Counted from the stretch's first letter, positions 7,888 to 16,275 are shown. The stretch is DNA of 37,426 nt from CAZFCK01 sp964517355 (GCA_964517355.1 CAZFCK010000017.1:1-37426); one strand, 5' to 3'. Program-made: numbers and translations. Notes: generated by a model not told the origin, from the sequence alone.

Positions 7888-9516
7888 TTATAATTCCATT
7901 CCGTCCTCTTCCCGCTGCTTCCTTCGCTTGGCCTCGGAATCTCTTTGCAGCTCTACGGCATCGGCTTGTCGAGCAATTTCTACTACAGCTATATCCTTTC
8001 GCTTCAGTTCCTTCCCCGTCCTTCGCTTTGCAATAAATTGTTCAACCGCTCCAACAACGGCTCCAAACTTCTGTAAAACTCGCTGAGCTGTTGCATTGTT
8101 TGCGCGTGTTGCTCCAACAAATCGAAGAGTTGTGCGATACGTTCGTTCTGATCGTCCTGATCGGCTGCGAATTCTCCTTGCAGCTTCTCCAGTCCTTCCA
8201 GCAAGTGGCGCTCCAGCTCTGTCATGCTCATGGTCTATTGCTCCAGTTTGATGGCGTCGCGGTCGTTCATGGTCCAGCCAGTCTTGGCTGTCGCTTTTTT
8301 CGGTAATAAAATGAATCGGCCTTTTGTCGTCTCGAGTAGCTGAATTCCCCAGGTCTTCTGTTCCAACAGGGCTACTGTCTCTTGCAGGTTTTCCTTTTCG
8401 CGCTGGAGTTCTGAAATCTGACTCCATTGGCCTTGAACATAACCGCTGGCCGCTGCACTCAGGCCCCATGCGCCCAAAGTAAGACCGAACATCAGACATG
8501 CGCCCAGCGTGGCCGACTTCAACCAGCTCGACACCAGCGTATTTTGCAGTTTCTCTGTCTGCTGCTCCAGGCGTTGAAGTTTGTTCGTTACTACCTCGCT
8601 CATGGCCTCGGCTTGAGCCGCAATATCGGCCTTGATTGTATTCAGCGCGTTTTTTGATGACTCGCTTAAGCTGCGCTGCAAGTTCTCGAATTCGTTCTGC
8701 GTTATTTGTTCCAAGGTTTTGCGGTCCTCGCTGATCCTGGCCTGGAGCTTGATTTTCAAATCGCCAATGCTCACTGTAGATGCCTCCTTTCATTCTGAAT
8801 CGGGTCCATGAGTCAGGGTCCATGACGGTGATATAGTTTTTGCCTGTTCGCGGCGTACTCAACCCGGCTTCGTGGAGCGACTGAACCAGTTCAGCTCGAT
8901 TGGTCACAATGCCGGCCTCAATGCGCTGGGCAATGTAATCGTGGATTAGCTTGCGCGGATCCGCATTGGTGTTGTTTGGCGTGGTTTTGCCCCAACGGAT
9001 GTCGCGTGCTCTGGCAAGGTCGGTGTGTGCTGGTTTGTAAGCCCGCGCCCGCTCCGGATCATCCGGTCTGGCCCAGCCTTCGCGCCAGTTATGCAGATCA
9101 CGGAAAACGTCGAAATCCTTTTGCCAGCCGGGGGGGCAGGGATTGAATGCTTTGCCGGTATAAAGCTCCATGCGCGGGATGACAAAGTGCAACTCGTGGT
9201 GCCCGGCGTGGGCATGCCGGACCCAAAGGATGTCAAACTGGTCTGGCTTTAGGCCTGCAAACGCAACAGACTCGAAATCGTTCATAAGCACGTTTTCTTG
9301 CTCGGGTGTGACATTCTCTCCCGGTGCCCAGGAGAGCACACCCGCTGTGAACTTCCAAACCCTATCCTGAGAGTCTATCAGTTCACGTGTCATATCCGGG
9401 TCTCCTCGGAGCACCTGCGGCGGTTCCTCTTGGCGGCCGGAGTAGTCCAGGCGAACGAGGTAGTTGACCGGGCCCGTGCCGCCACCTTTTCCGTGCGGAA
9501 ATATCTTCATGTACAT
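7888..9516 (-). CDS. mobA: ColE1-type MobA/MbeA relaxase
   Basis: Start taken at the ATG at 9516 (MYMKIFPHGKGGG), giving 542 residues; the longer frame back to 9606 runs through mobC. Relaxases nick oriT and stay linked to the 5' DNA end through a tyrosine during mobilisation. The N-terminus closely resembles ColE1 MbeA: GKGGGTGPVNYL with the expected nucleophile Tyr19, then VLSWAPGE, and a metal-binding region ILWVRHAHAGHHELHFVIP with His101, Glu108 and His110. ColE1 has His-Glu-Asn there, so the third position appears changed to His. The C-terminal half is polar and basic and is overprinted by mobB and mobD in another frame. It overlaps mobC by 10 bp. The region after about residue 290 has little conserved character, as expected where another frame is under constraint. 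Confidence 0.93.
   Translation of the reverse strand: MYMKIFPHGKGGGTGPVNYLVRLDYSGRQEEPPQVLRGDPDMTRELIDSQDRVWKFTAGVLSWAPGENVTPEQENVLMNDFESVAFAGLKPDQFDILWVRHAHAGHHELHFVIPRMELYTGKAFNPCPPGWQKDFDVFRDLHNWREGWARPDDPERARAYKPAHTDLARARDIRWGKTTPNNTNADPRKLIHDYIAQRIEAGIVTNRAELVQSLHEAGLSTPRTGKNYITVMDPDSWTRFRMKGGIYSEHWRFENQAPGQDQRGPQNLGTNNAERIRELAAQLKRVIKKRAEYNQGRYCGSSRGHERGSNEQTSTPGAADRETAKYAGVELVEVGHAGRMSDVRSYFGRMGPECSGQRLCSRPMESDFRTPARKGKPARDSSPVGTEDLGNSATRDDKRPIHFITEKSDSQDWLDHERPRRHQTGAIDHEHDRAGAPLAGRTGEAARRIRSRSGRSERTYRTTLRFVGATRANNATAQRVLQKFGAVVGAVEQFIAKRRTGKELKRKDIAVVEIARQADAVELQRDSEAKRRKQREEDGMEL
8004..8231 (-). CDS. mobD: MbeD/MobD-like mobilisation protein nested in mobA
   Basis: A 75-residue protein wholly inside the relaxase gene in a different frame. 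It starts MSMTELERHLLEGLEKLQGE, which closely resembles the MTELE-HLL-ALE-LQ start of ColE1 MbeD, and continues as an amphipathic coiled coil rich in Gln, Glu and Leu. In ColE1, mbeB and mbeD are likewise nested in mbeA, so the arrangement is a family trait. The start at 8231 (or the second Met at 8225) lies only three bases after the mobB stop, suggesting coupled translation. The role in mobilisation is accessory; MbeD of ColE1 is linked to plasmid entry exclusion or mobilisation functions. Confidence 0.85.
   Translation of the reverse strand: MSMTELERHLLEGLEKLQGEFAADQDDQNERIAQLFDLLEQHAQTMQQLSEFYRSLEPLLERLNNLLQSEGRGRN
8235..8774 (-). CDS. mobB: MbeB/MobB-like mobilisation protein nested in mobA
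   Basis: A 179-residue protein in a different frame within the relaxase gene. It begins at a GTG at 8774 with a strong AAAGGAGG at about 8783-8790, eight bases upstream, inside the mobA coding sequence. The order is an N-terminal coiled coil, one hydrophobic segment (SATLGACLMFGLTLGAWGL, about residues 87-105), a second short coiled coil, and the ending LEQKTWGIQLLE then GRFILLP and KTGWTM. That ending closely matches ColE1 MbeB, whose C-terminus has AKTWGVQ, RF(M/L)VLP and TGWT. MbeB/MobB stabilises the relaxase and aids contact with the membrane secretion apparatus. mobD follows after three bases. Confidence 0.88.
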   Translation of the reverse strand: MSIGDLKIKLQARISEDRKTLEQITQNEFENLQRSLSESSKNALNTIKADIAAQAEAMSEVVTNKLQRLEQQTEKLQNTLVSSWLKSATLGACLMFGLTLGAWGLSAAASGYVQGQWSQISELQREKENLQETVALLEQKTWGIQLLETTKGRFILLPKKATAKTGWTMNDRDAIKLEQ

Positions 9517-9809
9517 GGCGGCCCCTCGCGTAGCTCGCGGAGCAGCGCTTCCAGACGGCCGACAACCTGCACAGTGTCGAGTCCGCCCTTGTAGATATTC
9601 GCCCATCGTGCGATTTGGTTGATGTTGTTGCCGATGCGCGCCAGCTGGAGCAAGCGTTCACGCTCTTCAGGGGTGCGCCGTAAACGGTAGGCGAGGAGTC
9701 GCGTCCGCACGAGGTCCGCAAGGCTCATTCCCATCTCGGCTGCCTTGGCCTCGAAAAGGGTTTTCTCCTTTTCAGAGACGCGAATCTTGATCCATTTATC
9801 GCGGCTCAT
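9507..9809 (-). CDS. mobC: MobC relaxosome accessory protein
   Basis: A 100-residue protein of the MobC family (MbeC in ColE1). It starts MSRDKWIKIRVSEKEKTLFE, a ribbon-helix-helix-like N-terminus found in DNA-binding relaxosome proteins, followed by AAEMGMSLADLVRTRLL. The C-terminal part has the MobC signature LLQLARIGNNINQIARWAN. MobC binds oriT and helps the relaxase melt and nick DNA. It overlaps the primase gene by 14 bp upstream and mobA by 10 bp downstream, so the genes form one operon. In ColE1 the order mbeC-mbeA(B,D) is the same. Confidence 0.92.
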   Translation of the reverse strand: MSRDKWIKIRVSEKEKTLFEAKAAEMGMSLADLVRTRLLAYRLRRTPEERERLLQLARIGNNINQIARWANIYKGGLDTVQVVGRLEALLRELREGPPCT

Positions 9810-12495
9810 GCTTTTGCTCCTCGCCGTTCAGGGGTTCCAAGGGGCGGAGCCCCTGGCCGGCCCCCGAGTGGCTGTGCCCACGAAGGGTAGGCTGGCCTTT
9901 GGGCATAAGCGAGTTCGTAGCGGACACCACTGCAAGTGATTCCCCGTCCTTCAGAGAGGCTTGCTCGCTCTTGCCTGGTGTCCATTCAGTTGGTGCTGAC
10001 CAGAACTCGCGTTGGAGGAAGTCCTCATTGTCCTCATAATCCACCGATTCAGTATTATTGGGGATTCTCGAGGATGGACTTGGTTTTTTCGAAGTTCTCG
10101 AAGTACATTCATCATCAGGTAATGATGTGGACTTTGAGGACTGAAGGTTGCCCAAATCCTCAGTTGAAAAGCCGCATGGGGCCTTGTCTTGAGGACTATG
10201 AGGATTTTGAGGACATTTATTGATGAACTTTTCGATCTTTTCGTCCCATTCCAGGCAATAGACGCCTTTTTTGCCGTTTGCATGGTGACGACTGGTCGAA
10301 ATACTCAGGCCGGCGCTTCTGAGCAGAGCTCCCATAGCATGCGGTGATTGGATTTGCGCTTCCTGAGAGGCGGCTGCGTTATAACGCTCGCGGATGAAGC
10401 CGATGGCTAGGCGGCCGTTGTCGATATCACTGCGCATGTCTTTCAGAACAAGAGCAAGCCGAACGGTTCTATCTGAAACTTCCACAGGGGGCTGCGCCGT
10501 GCCTTCGGTCAGCAGCTGGACGGCGTCAACGGCTTGTCCGAGGTAGTATTCTGCCACCTCGATTCCCTGCCTCATTGTGTTATTATCAATTTGATTTGTT
10601 GGATTTTCATTCCTCGAGAAAGCTCTGATGCAATGCAATACCCCGGCAAGCCGTAAGGCGTAGAACACGCTTTTTGGGATGAATCCTCGTAACGCCTGAG
10701 GAAGCGCCGTTTTTATGATGTCTCGTTCATTTCGCCAGGATATGAGGAGAGCAAGAGCCTCAGTGTTAAGGCGAAGAATATGCGAGGTATTGCCAACATA
10801 CTTTCCGGCCCAAGCCAAGGCGTTATCAAGAGTGCTCTCCCAGGCATCGCGTGATTTTTCAATCCGCCATGATTCGTCTGTTAGCCCGTAATGCGTTGAA
10901 GGTTCATAGCTGAAAAGACCTCGGAACACGGTTCCGTCAGCGAGATACATGCCGTTTTCCGAGGAAAATACGCGTGTGAAGATTGCGGGTTGGATGCCAC
11001 CTGCAACCTGTATGCGTGCCCCGTGGATATAACTCGTCTCGCCGGCCCGCACGATGCGAACGTCATTGCCGTCCCAGAGCAGCAACCAAGCTTCCCTGTC
11101 CGCGCCTCTGCCGGCCTTGTATTGGCCTTGGGAAGTAAGCAACGAGGATGCTTCGTTCAGGAGTAATGCCACTCCACCCGTCGGGTGCCCTTGCAGGTCC
11201 GCATGCAAGCCCTCGACGGTGACGTCTGATGCGAAGAAGCCGCGCGGTGCGGGTGGCTGGAGAGCTTTGCTACGTTCCTTTTTGGGAAGCTGCTCCCAAC
11301 GCGCCATTTCGATATCATAACGGGTGTGCTCGTGCTTTTGGCGCTCCTCAAGTAATCGCGCAAGCTTCCACATTGGCGACGTCTTGCCGTCGCCGGAATC
11401 TCGTATATCCAGACACCAGAATATGAGCGGTTCTTGCCAGGATTCTTTTGCCTCAACGGTGAGCGTGTGCCCAATAGCCGCAGCCATCAGGCAAAAAGCG
11501 TAGCCCGGAAGAGGATTGGGACTGCCGGCGCATGACCTGGCCAGTTGTTGGAGACTTGAAGCCAACTCGGTCGGAAGCACTTGCCATGGGAATGCTTTCC
11601 GAGGGAACAGCTCGCGGGCAATTTGCCAAGGGGTATTCGATGAAGATTGTGGCTGCATTGACGCTGTCGAGCGATCAGCTTCAGGCATCCAACGTGGAGC
11701 AGACTCGACAAGCTGTAGAAGTTGTGCCTTGGATCCTCCATTATCAAGCCAGTCAGACACATCGCCCTTGTTGGGCAGGCCGGGCAGGGTGATAATTCTT
11801 ACTTCTTCAGCTGTGGCGCCTAACGAGGTGGCCACATCATGTGCATGCTTTCGTCCCGCTTCATCGTTGTCAGGCAGGATGCGGACGAGTTTGCCGGCAA
11901 ACCATTTCGAGTATTCATCGCGCCATCTGCCAGCGCCCTGGACGTTGCTTGAAGCGGTGAGACCTAAGGCGAAGAGGTGATCCGCGTCTTTTTCGCCTTC
12001 AACTATAAAGACTTCCTCGCACTGCAAGACTTCTGGGAGGCGGTAGGGAATCAGCTCAATGCCTCTGACATTCCATATCCATCCGCCCTTGCCGTCGGGC
12101 CGACGTTGTCGAAAGTCTTTCGGCCTGAATCGCACGACTTGAAAAAGTAATGTCCCGCTTGCGTCGTGGTAGTCGTAATTGGCTACAATTCTACTTCTTT
12201 CGTGCTCTCCGTTGATGCCGAGCTCCTGAATAAGGCGCCTTGCGGCTTCCCCTTGGCCAAGGCCGTTGATTGCGGCATACAGGCTCACTGGGTCAGAGCC
12301 ACGGTCACCGGTTGCAAAGTCTTTCCAGATACCTGTGCGCATGTTGACAGATAGGCTACGGCCAGTCCCCCCGTTCAAATTTCCGCAAACATATTCATTG
12401 CCGTTTACCCGACCTCCGGGTAACCAGGTTTCAAGCAGAGAGGCTAGCCTGACGCGGCAGGCTTCATTGATTGCCTTGAAGTCTAGCTTGCCCAT
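9796..12495 (-). CDS. TOPRIM primase with DUF3987 helicase-like region
   Basis: The start is taken at the ATG at 12495 (MGKLDFKAINEACR), giving 899 residues; an open frame extends to 12630 but overlaps the preceding small gene. The N-terminal part has a zinc-ribbon-like start and CGNLNGG, then a TOPRIM domain: FIVEGEKDADHLFALGL at about 163-179 and LPDNDEAG at about 207-214. The middle and C-terminal part is DUF3987-like, with a P-loop-like DSGDGKTSP at about 366-374 and GGVALLLNEASSLL as a possible Walker B. This layout is typical of replication proteins of integrated elements and prophages. The last 120 residues are low-complexity and Ser/Asp-rich. It overlaps mobC by 14 bp and lies four bases after the small gene upstream. 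Confidence 0.85.
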   Translation of the reverse strand: MGKLDFKAINEACRVRLASLLETWLPGGRVNGNEYVCGNLNGGTGRSLSVNMRTGIWKDFATGDRGSDPVSLYAAINGLGQGEAARRLIQELGINGEHERSRIVANYDYHDASGTLLFQVVRFRPKDFRQRRPDGKGGWIWNVRGIELIPYRLPEVLQCEEVFIVEGEKDADHLFALGLTASSNVQGAGRWRDEYSKWFAGKLVRILPDNDEAGRKHAHDVATSLGATAEEVRIITLPGLPNKGDVSDWLDNGGSKAQLLQLVESAPRWMPEADRSTASMQPQSSSNTPWQIARELFPRKAFPWQVLPTELASSLQQLARSCAGSPNPLPGYAFCLMAAAIGHTLTVEAKESWQEPLIFWCLDIRDSGDGKTSPMWKLARLLEERQKHEHTRYDIEMARWEQLPKKERSKALQPPAPRGFFASDVTVEGLHADLQGHPTGGVALLLNEASSLLTSQGQYKAGRGADREAWLLLWDGNDVRIVRAGETSYIHGARIQVAGGIQPAIFTRVFSSENGMYLADGTVFRGLFSYEPSTHYGLTDESWRIEKSRDAWESTLDNALAWAGKYVGNTSHILRLNTEALALLISWRNERDIIKTALPQALRGFIPKSVFYALRLAGVLHCIRAFSRNENPTNQIDNNTMRQGIEVAEYYLGQAVDAVQLLTEGTAQPPVEVSDRTVRLALVLKDMRSDIDNGRLAIGFIRERYNAAASQEAQIQSPHAMGALLRSAGLSISTSRHHANGKKGVYCLEWDEKIEKFINKCPQNPHSPQDKAPCGFSTEDLGNLQSSKSTSLPDDECTSRTSKKPSPSSRIPNNTESVDYEDNEDFLQREFWSAPTEWTPGKSEQASLKDGESLAVVSATNSLMPKGQPTLRGHSHSGAGQGLRPLEPLNGEEQKHEPR

Positions 12496-12499
12496 GCCG

Positions 12500-12766
12500 T
12501 CACTTTCCAACGCCCTCTGTCCGTGAAACGAGCCACAGGACAAAAGACTCACGTTCGTAAACAACGTTGCCCCCAACACGTCGCGACTCCGGACCAAGCC
12601 CGGCGGAATCCAGATTGGCAATGTATCCAACGCTCAGCAAATTGCCGAGGTATTTAGGGATATCTTTCCTGGGGAAAACAGGGGGAAGGGATTGTAATAG
12701 GTTATCGAAAAATGCGTCTCGTTGCTTGAGAGCGTTGACGCGACTTCTCTTTTTCTTGAAAGACAT
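12500..12766 (-). CDS. Small basic DNA-binding-like protein of the mobile element
   Basis: An 88-residue protein that begins MSFKKKRSRVNALKQRD and carries PRKDIPKYLGNLLSVGYIAN, which looks like the helix-turn-helix of AlpA or excisionase-like proteins, followed by GGNVVYERESFVLWL, which fits the C-terminal wing and helix of that fold. The AGGTAC sequence before the start (about 12773-12778) is a modest ribosome site. It ends four bases upstream of the primase start and is the first gene of the mob-replication operon. I infer a regulator or helicase-loader role from context only; I do not recognise the family with certainty. Confidence 0.65.
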   Translation of the reverse strand: MSFKKKRSRVNALKQRDAFFDNLLQSLPPVFPRKDIPKYLGNLLSVGYIANLDSAGLGPESRRVGGNVVYERESFVLWLVSRTEGVGK

Positions 12767-12838
12767 GGCAGTACCTCCAGAGTTGTGATTTACTCTGATG
12801 GTACCGTGAAAAATCAGGAATAAAAGGAATATTCTGAA

Positions 12839-14119
12839 TTATTCTCTATCAAAAAAGTCCTGGAGTTTTGGAAGGATACGGCGAATATTCGGGCAATTAT
12901 TTTTAATAAACGAAATTTCTTGTATCGTTTGCGGATTGCTGGTTATCATTGAAAGCCCCCTATGCTCCAAGATATTTTCTTGGATACATATCTCAACTTT
13001 TTTCTCGTCAGGGGCCATGGCAATAAAAGGTTCGTGACGCGGATAGCACTTTTTCATCAAAGCCCACAGGAGTTCACTTGTTTTTGGTGTGTGTTGCTCA
13101 TTGTTTGTAGCTTTGTATAACGCCAAGGCAAGGTAAATGTTTATCAAGTTGAAGTCATAATTGTTCTCTTTTAGATGATCAATGAACTCTAAAATGATTC
13201 TATCAGTTTCATCATCAAACTTTTTAGGATAGTTTTCTTCTTGCCCAGAAGCTTCAAAATCATCAAGATCCAAATCTAACATGCACAATGAATTCTCCGA
13301 TAATTCGCTAAATTGTTTGCTTCTGCACGCTAGGTCAATGTTGCTATCAACCTTAAATGGCTGTACGCATGGTACCATCACTTTATCCCTTTGTTCAAAA
13401 GTGGCATTGATAATTTTCTCTTCGCGAGAGAGTTCAAAATTGACGAAGTCTTCAGTTGAACGCGGACAATTAAGAAGAAACTCGAGTTCACCTCCATTTT
13501 CCATTATTCGTCTGAGTAAGCTTGTGCTCATTAATTTCCTTTTCATTAGCCATTGCACTGCAAGTGACGAGGCGATAAATACTTCCAATGCAATTCTCGC
13601 AAAAACTAGATAACGCTTTTGGATTTGATATTCTCTGTCTCCAGAAAAATTCTTCAAGCAATTGGACGAAAAGATGTATTCAGGGATCTCGCAAGACGAG
13701 TTAAAGAAGTATACTGTACAATTACATGTTCTGTAGGGCACCAACCAAGTGCTGCAGTAATTTTTCCCTAAATAGCTTAATATAGATAGAGAGTTCATTT
13801 TTGCAATCTGAAGAAACAGATATTCATCCAGAAATAGCAAACCTAGCGCTTCATTATGTAGTCTAGCGAGAGAATTTTTCAGATAGCTTGTCAAGCCTTG
13901 TACGCAAGATTTTTTGATGAACATAATCTCATCAAAAAGAGACTTGGCATGTCCCTCAAGGATGTATATCCGTTGCCGCTCCTCCTGTTCATTCTGCCTT
14001 TCTCGCTCACAAGACTCTCGGTAGGATTGAATCATTGTAGAGAATGTCCACCTCACCACCTCGGGCTTTGGCTTCAAATTCCGCTGATCTTTTTTCCTTT
14101 TGAAGAGAGCTGAAAACAT
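12839..14119 (-). CDS. Uncharacterised AT-rich 426-residue protein
   Basis: A 426-residue open frame starting at ATG 14119 with GAGGTG about six bases upstream. I do not recognise a family. The N-terminus is basic (FKRKKDQRNLKPKPE), followed by a Glu/Arg-rich coiled-coil-like stretch (about residues 30-60), then a region with scattered cysteines (YCS, YRTCNCTVYF, NSSC, NCL) that might bind metal. A hydrophobic stretch RIALEVFIASSLAVQWLM is near residues 176-193. The C-terminal half is acidic and helical. The gene is far more AT-rich than the rest of the window, which suggests recent acquisition. It lies between the mobile-element operon and tRNA-Thr and runs in the same direction as both. A role in the element, such as defence or maintenance, is only a guess. 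Confidence 0.7.
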   Translation of the reverse strand: MFSALFKRKKDQRNLKPKPEVVRWTFSTMIQSYRESCERERQNEQEERQRIYILEGHAKSLFDEIMFIKKSCVQGLTSYLKNSLARLHNEALGLLFLDEYLFLQIAKMNSLSILSYLGKNYCSTWLVPYRTCNCTVYFFNSSCEIPEYIFSSNCLKNFSGDREYQIQKRYLVFARIALEVFIASSLAVQWLMKRKLMSTSLLRRIMENGGELEFLLNCPRSTEDFVNFELSREEKIINATFEQRDKVMVPCVQPFKVDSNIDLACRSKQFSELSENSLCMLDLDLDDFEASGQEENYPKKFDDETDRIILEFIDHLKENNYDFNLINIYLALALYKATNNEQHTPKTSELLWALMKKCYPRHEPFIAMAPDEKKVEICIQENILEHRGLSMITSNPQTIQEISFIKNNCPNIRRILPKLQDFFDRE

Positions 14120-14240
14120 GAATCACCTCGCAGATGTATCGTCCAGATGCAAGCTGATATATTCTGAAAGGGATTTTTTGGAAACCGGTTGAGAATTGAA
14201 AAAAGTGGTACCAAACTGGTACCTGCGTTCACAAGAATAG

Positions 14241-14274
14241 AAAAAGGGGTTATGGCTTTTTGCCATAACCCCTT
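14241..14274 (-). terminator. Rho-independent terminator after tRNA-Thr
   Basis: A perfect 13-bp stem (14244-14256 with 14262-14274) and a five-base loop. On the minus strand the stem runs into TTTTT, nine bases downstream of the tRNA 3' end, so it ends the tRNA transcript. Confidence 0.88.
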
Positions 14275-14282
14275 GATTTTTC

Positions 14283-14358
14283 TGGAGCCAGCGATGGGAC
14301 TCGAACCCGCGACCTGCTGATTACGAATCAGCTGCTCTACCAACTGAGCTACGCTGGC
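14283..14358 (-). tRNA. tRNA-Thr (anticodon CGT)
   Basis: A 76-base cloverleaf on the minus strand: acceptor GCCAGCG pairs with CGCTGGC, the D arm AGCTCAGTTGGTAGAGC, an anticodon stem GCTGA/TCAGC around the loop TTCGTAA giving anticodon CGT (codon ACG, threonine), and a T arm with GGTTCGAGTCC. The 3' CCA is encoded. It lies at the right border of the accessory region and is a usual type of integration target. Confidence 0.97.
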
Positions 14359-14791
14359 TAATCTTTGAATTTAATTTTTTACACGATCACACCCGCCAAG
14401 TCAAGAAATTTAATCGCATTGCGCATGATAAAGCACTCCGCCACGGGGTGGTGTTCAACACTTCGCCGTTGCTTCTCTTTCAGAACCCGAATACGACTTT
14501 CGGCTAAAAGAAAAATAATAAAATTGAGAAATTTCGCGCCCGAACCACGACCAGGAGAGCCGCCAGGACGCCGGAAAACCGACGATTCGACTCTTGCTTT
14601 ATAGCAGATACACAACGTTACGGAACACGCGCCATTCAGAAAGTCGAGACCGAACAATACGCGACATTGTTTCCTCATCGCCCCCCTCCTCTTCTGCACT
14701 TTCTTCAGCAACTCCGCTTGACGCATTGTCATCTTATAGACTATATAACATAGTTCGTCCCTAAATCTGACATGGGACAAGGAGCTTTCTC
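14359..14791. other. Intergenic region with a GC-rich palindromic repeat
   Basis: 433 bases with no supported gene. At about 14485-14574 there is a segment with TACGACTTTCG, TTTCGCGCCCG, ACGACCAGG, GAGCC and GGACGCCGG in that order; the same series occurs at about 30873-30964. The short minus-strand ORF here owes its length to that repeat. The last part holds the upstream region of the MATE gene, with AAGGAG at 14779-14784. Confidence 0.55.
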
Positions 14792-16222
14792 ATGTTCTCC
14801 CTCACGCGCCGCTGGCGCGAGCCTTGCGGCTACAAAGATGTCCTGAACGTAAGCCTTCCACTGGTGATGAGCATGGGCTCCGTCACCTTGATGCAGTTCA
14901 CGGACCGCCTGTTCCTGGGCCATTATTCCCTTGAGAGCATTGCCGCCGCAACTCCCGCGGGCATTCTCTCCCTGCTCTTCCTCTCCCTGTTCCTGGGGAC
15001 CGGGGAATATGTGGGCGTGTTCATCGCCCAGTATACAGGTATGGGCAAACCAGAACGCGTGGGCAATTCCTTGTGGCAAGGCATCTGGTTCGCCCTGGGC
15101 TCGGGAGTGGTGCTGGCGCTTTGTTCCCTGCTCAGCACGCCGCTCTTTACGCTCATCAACCACCCCCCGGCTGTGCGGCAGCTTGAAATCACGTATTTCC
15201 GCATCCTGATGCTGGGCAATGTCTTTATGGTGCTGCAGGCGGTGTTCGGCTGCTTCTACTCGGGGCGCGGCATCACGCGCCCGGTGATGCTGGTCAACTT
15301 TCTGGGCACATGCGTCAATATTCCGCTCGATTACGCCATGATCAACGGCCTGCGGATCGGCGGCGTCACGCTTATGCCGGAAATGGGCATCACAGGGGCG
15401 GCCCTGGCCACCGTCATCTCCTGGGCCGTCATGGCCCTGGGATTCTACATTCCCCTGTTTTCAAAAAAGAACGAAACATTGTTTCGCATACGCAGCGGCT
15501 ACAGGCTGGATAAGGAGCTTTTCGGACGCCTGATGCGCTACGGGGTGCCGGGCGGCGTGCATTTTCTGCTCGATATTTTCGCCGTTTCCTTTTTCGTCTT
15601 TATGGTCGGCAGACTGGGCACCAACGCGCTGGCGGCCACGAACATCGTGTTTTCCCTGAACTCCATCGCCTTCATGCCCATGCTCGGCTTTTCCATCGGC
15701 ATAAGCATCCTCGTGGGGCAGGCGCTCGGCGCGGACAATCCTCAGGCTGCCCACCGCACCACCATGAGCACCCTGCACATGACCCTCTTCTACATGGGGC
15801 TTATGGGGCTTGTGTATATTCTCTTTCCCTACCCTTTGGTGCATCTTTTCCAGCCAAGAGACATGCCCGACGCGGAATACGCCGCCATCGTATCCGACGC
15901 CGTGCTCCTGTTGCGGCTCGTTGCGTTATACAGCCTGTTCGACGCCCTGGTCATGGTCTTCTACGGCGCGCTCAAAGGTGCGGGGGACACGCGATTCGTG
16001 ATGTGGCTCATGGGCTTTCTTTCCGTGTGCGTTGCCGCGGCGCCCGTATATCTTGCGGTGGAGGTGTTCCACTGTGGGCTGTTCTCGGTATGGCTGTTGT
16101 TCACGCTCTACATCCTGGGGCTGAGTTCCGGTCTGTACCTGCGCTACCGCAACGGCTCCTGGCGCACTATGCGCGTGGTGGGCGACTGGGAACGCAAACT
16201 GAGCCAGGCCGCGACATCGTGA
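14792..16222 (+). CDS. MATE-family efflux transporter
   Basis: A 476-residue integral membrane protein with about 12 hydrophobic spans, the size expected of MATE (NorM/DinF type) drug/cation antiporters of the cytoplasmic membrane. The start ATG at 14792 has AAGGAG upstream. Family signs are the LPLVMSMGSVTLMQFTDRLFLGHYS opening in helix 1 (Asp38 is in the usual position for MATE helix 1), ITGAALATVISW in the first half, and the internal repeat with MPMLGFSIGISILVGQALGA in the second. Substrates are not predictable. A hairpin at 16276-16320 follows the stop. The gene stands alone, with tRNA-Thr upstream on the other strand and yajQ 370 bases downstream. Confidence 0.93.
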   Translation: MFSLTRRWREPCGYKDVLNVSLPLVMSMGSVTLMQFTDRLFLGHYSLESIAAATPAGILSLLFLSLFLGTGEYVGVFIAQYTGMGKPERVGNSLWQGIWFALGSGVVLALCSLLSTPLFTLINHPPAVRQLEITYFRILMLGNVFMVLQAVFGCFYSGRGITRPVMLVNFLGTCVNIPLDYAMINGLRIGGVTLMPEMGITGAALATVISWAVMALGFYIPLFSKKNETLFRIRSGYRLDKELFGRLMRYGVPGGVHFLLDIFAVSFFVFMVGRLGTNALAATNIVFSLNSIAFMPMLGFSIGISILVGQALGADNPQAAHRTTMSTLHMTLFYMGLMGLVYILFPYPLVHLFQPRDMPDAEYAAIVSDAVLLLRLVALYSLFDALVMVFYGALKGAGDTRFVMWLMGFLSVCVAAAPVYLAVEVFHCGLFSVWLLFTLYILGLSSGLYLRYRNGSWRTMRVVGDWERKLSQAATS

Positions 16223-16275
16223 CACCCCGGTTCAGGACGCCGCTGGAGCATATGGACTTTGATGGATGAACGTTT

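Noticed and set aside
7888..9516. Apparent frameshift or decay of the relaxase C-terminus
   Set aside because: The odd composition there is explained by overlapping mobB and mobD, a conserved ColE1-type arrangement.
14283..14358. A direct repeat of the tRNA-Thr 3' end elsewhere in the window, to mark an att site
   Set aside because: None was found by eye between 1 and 14282.
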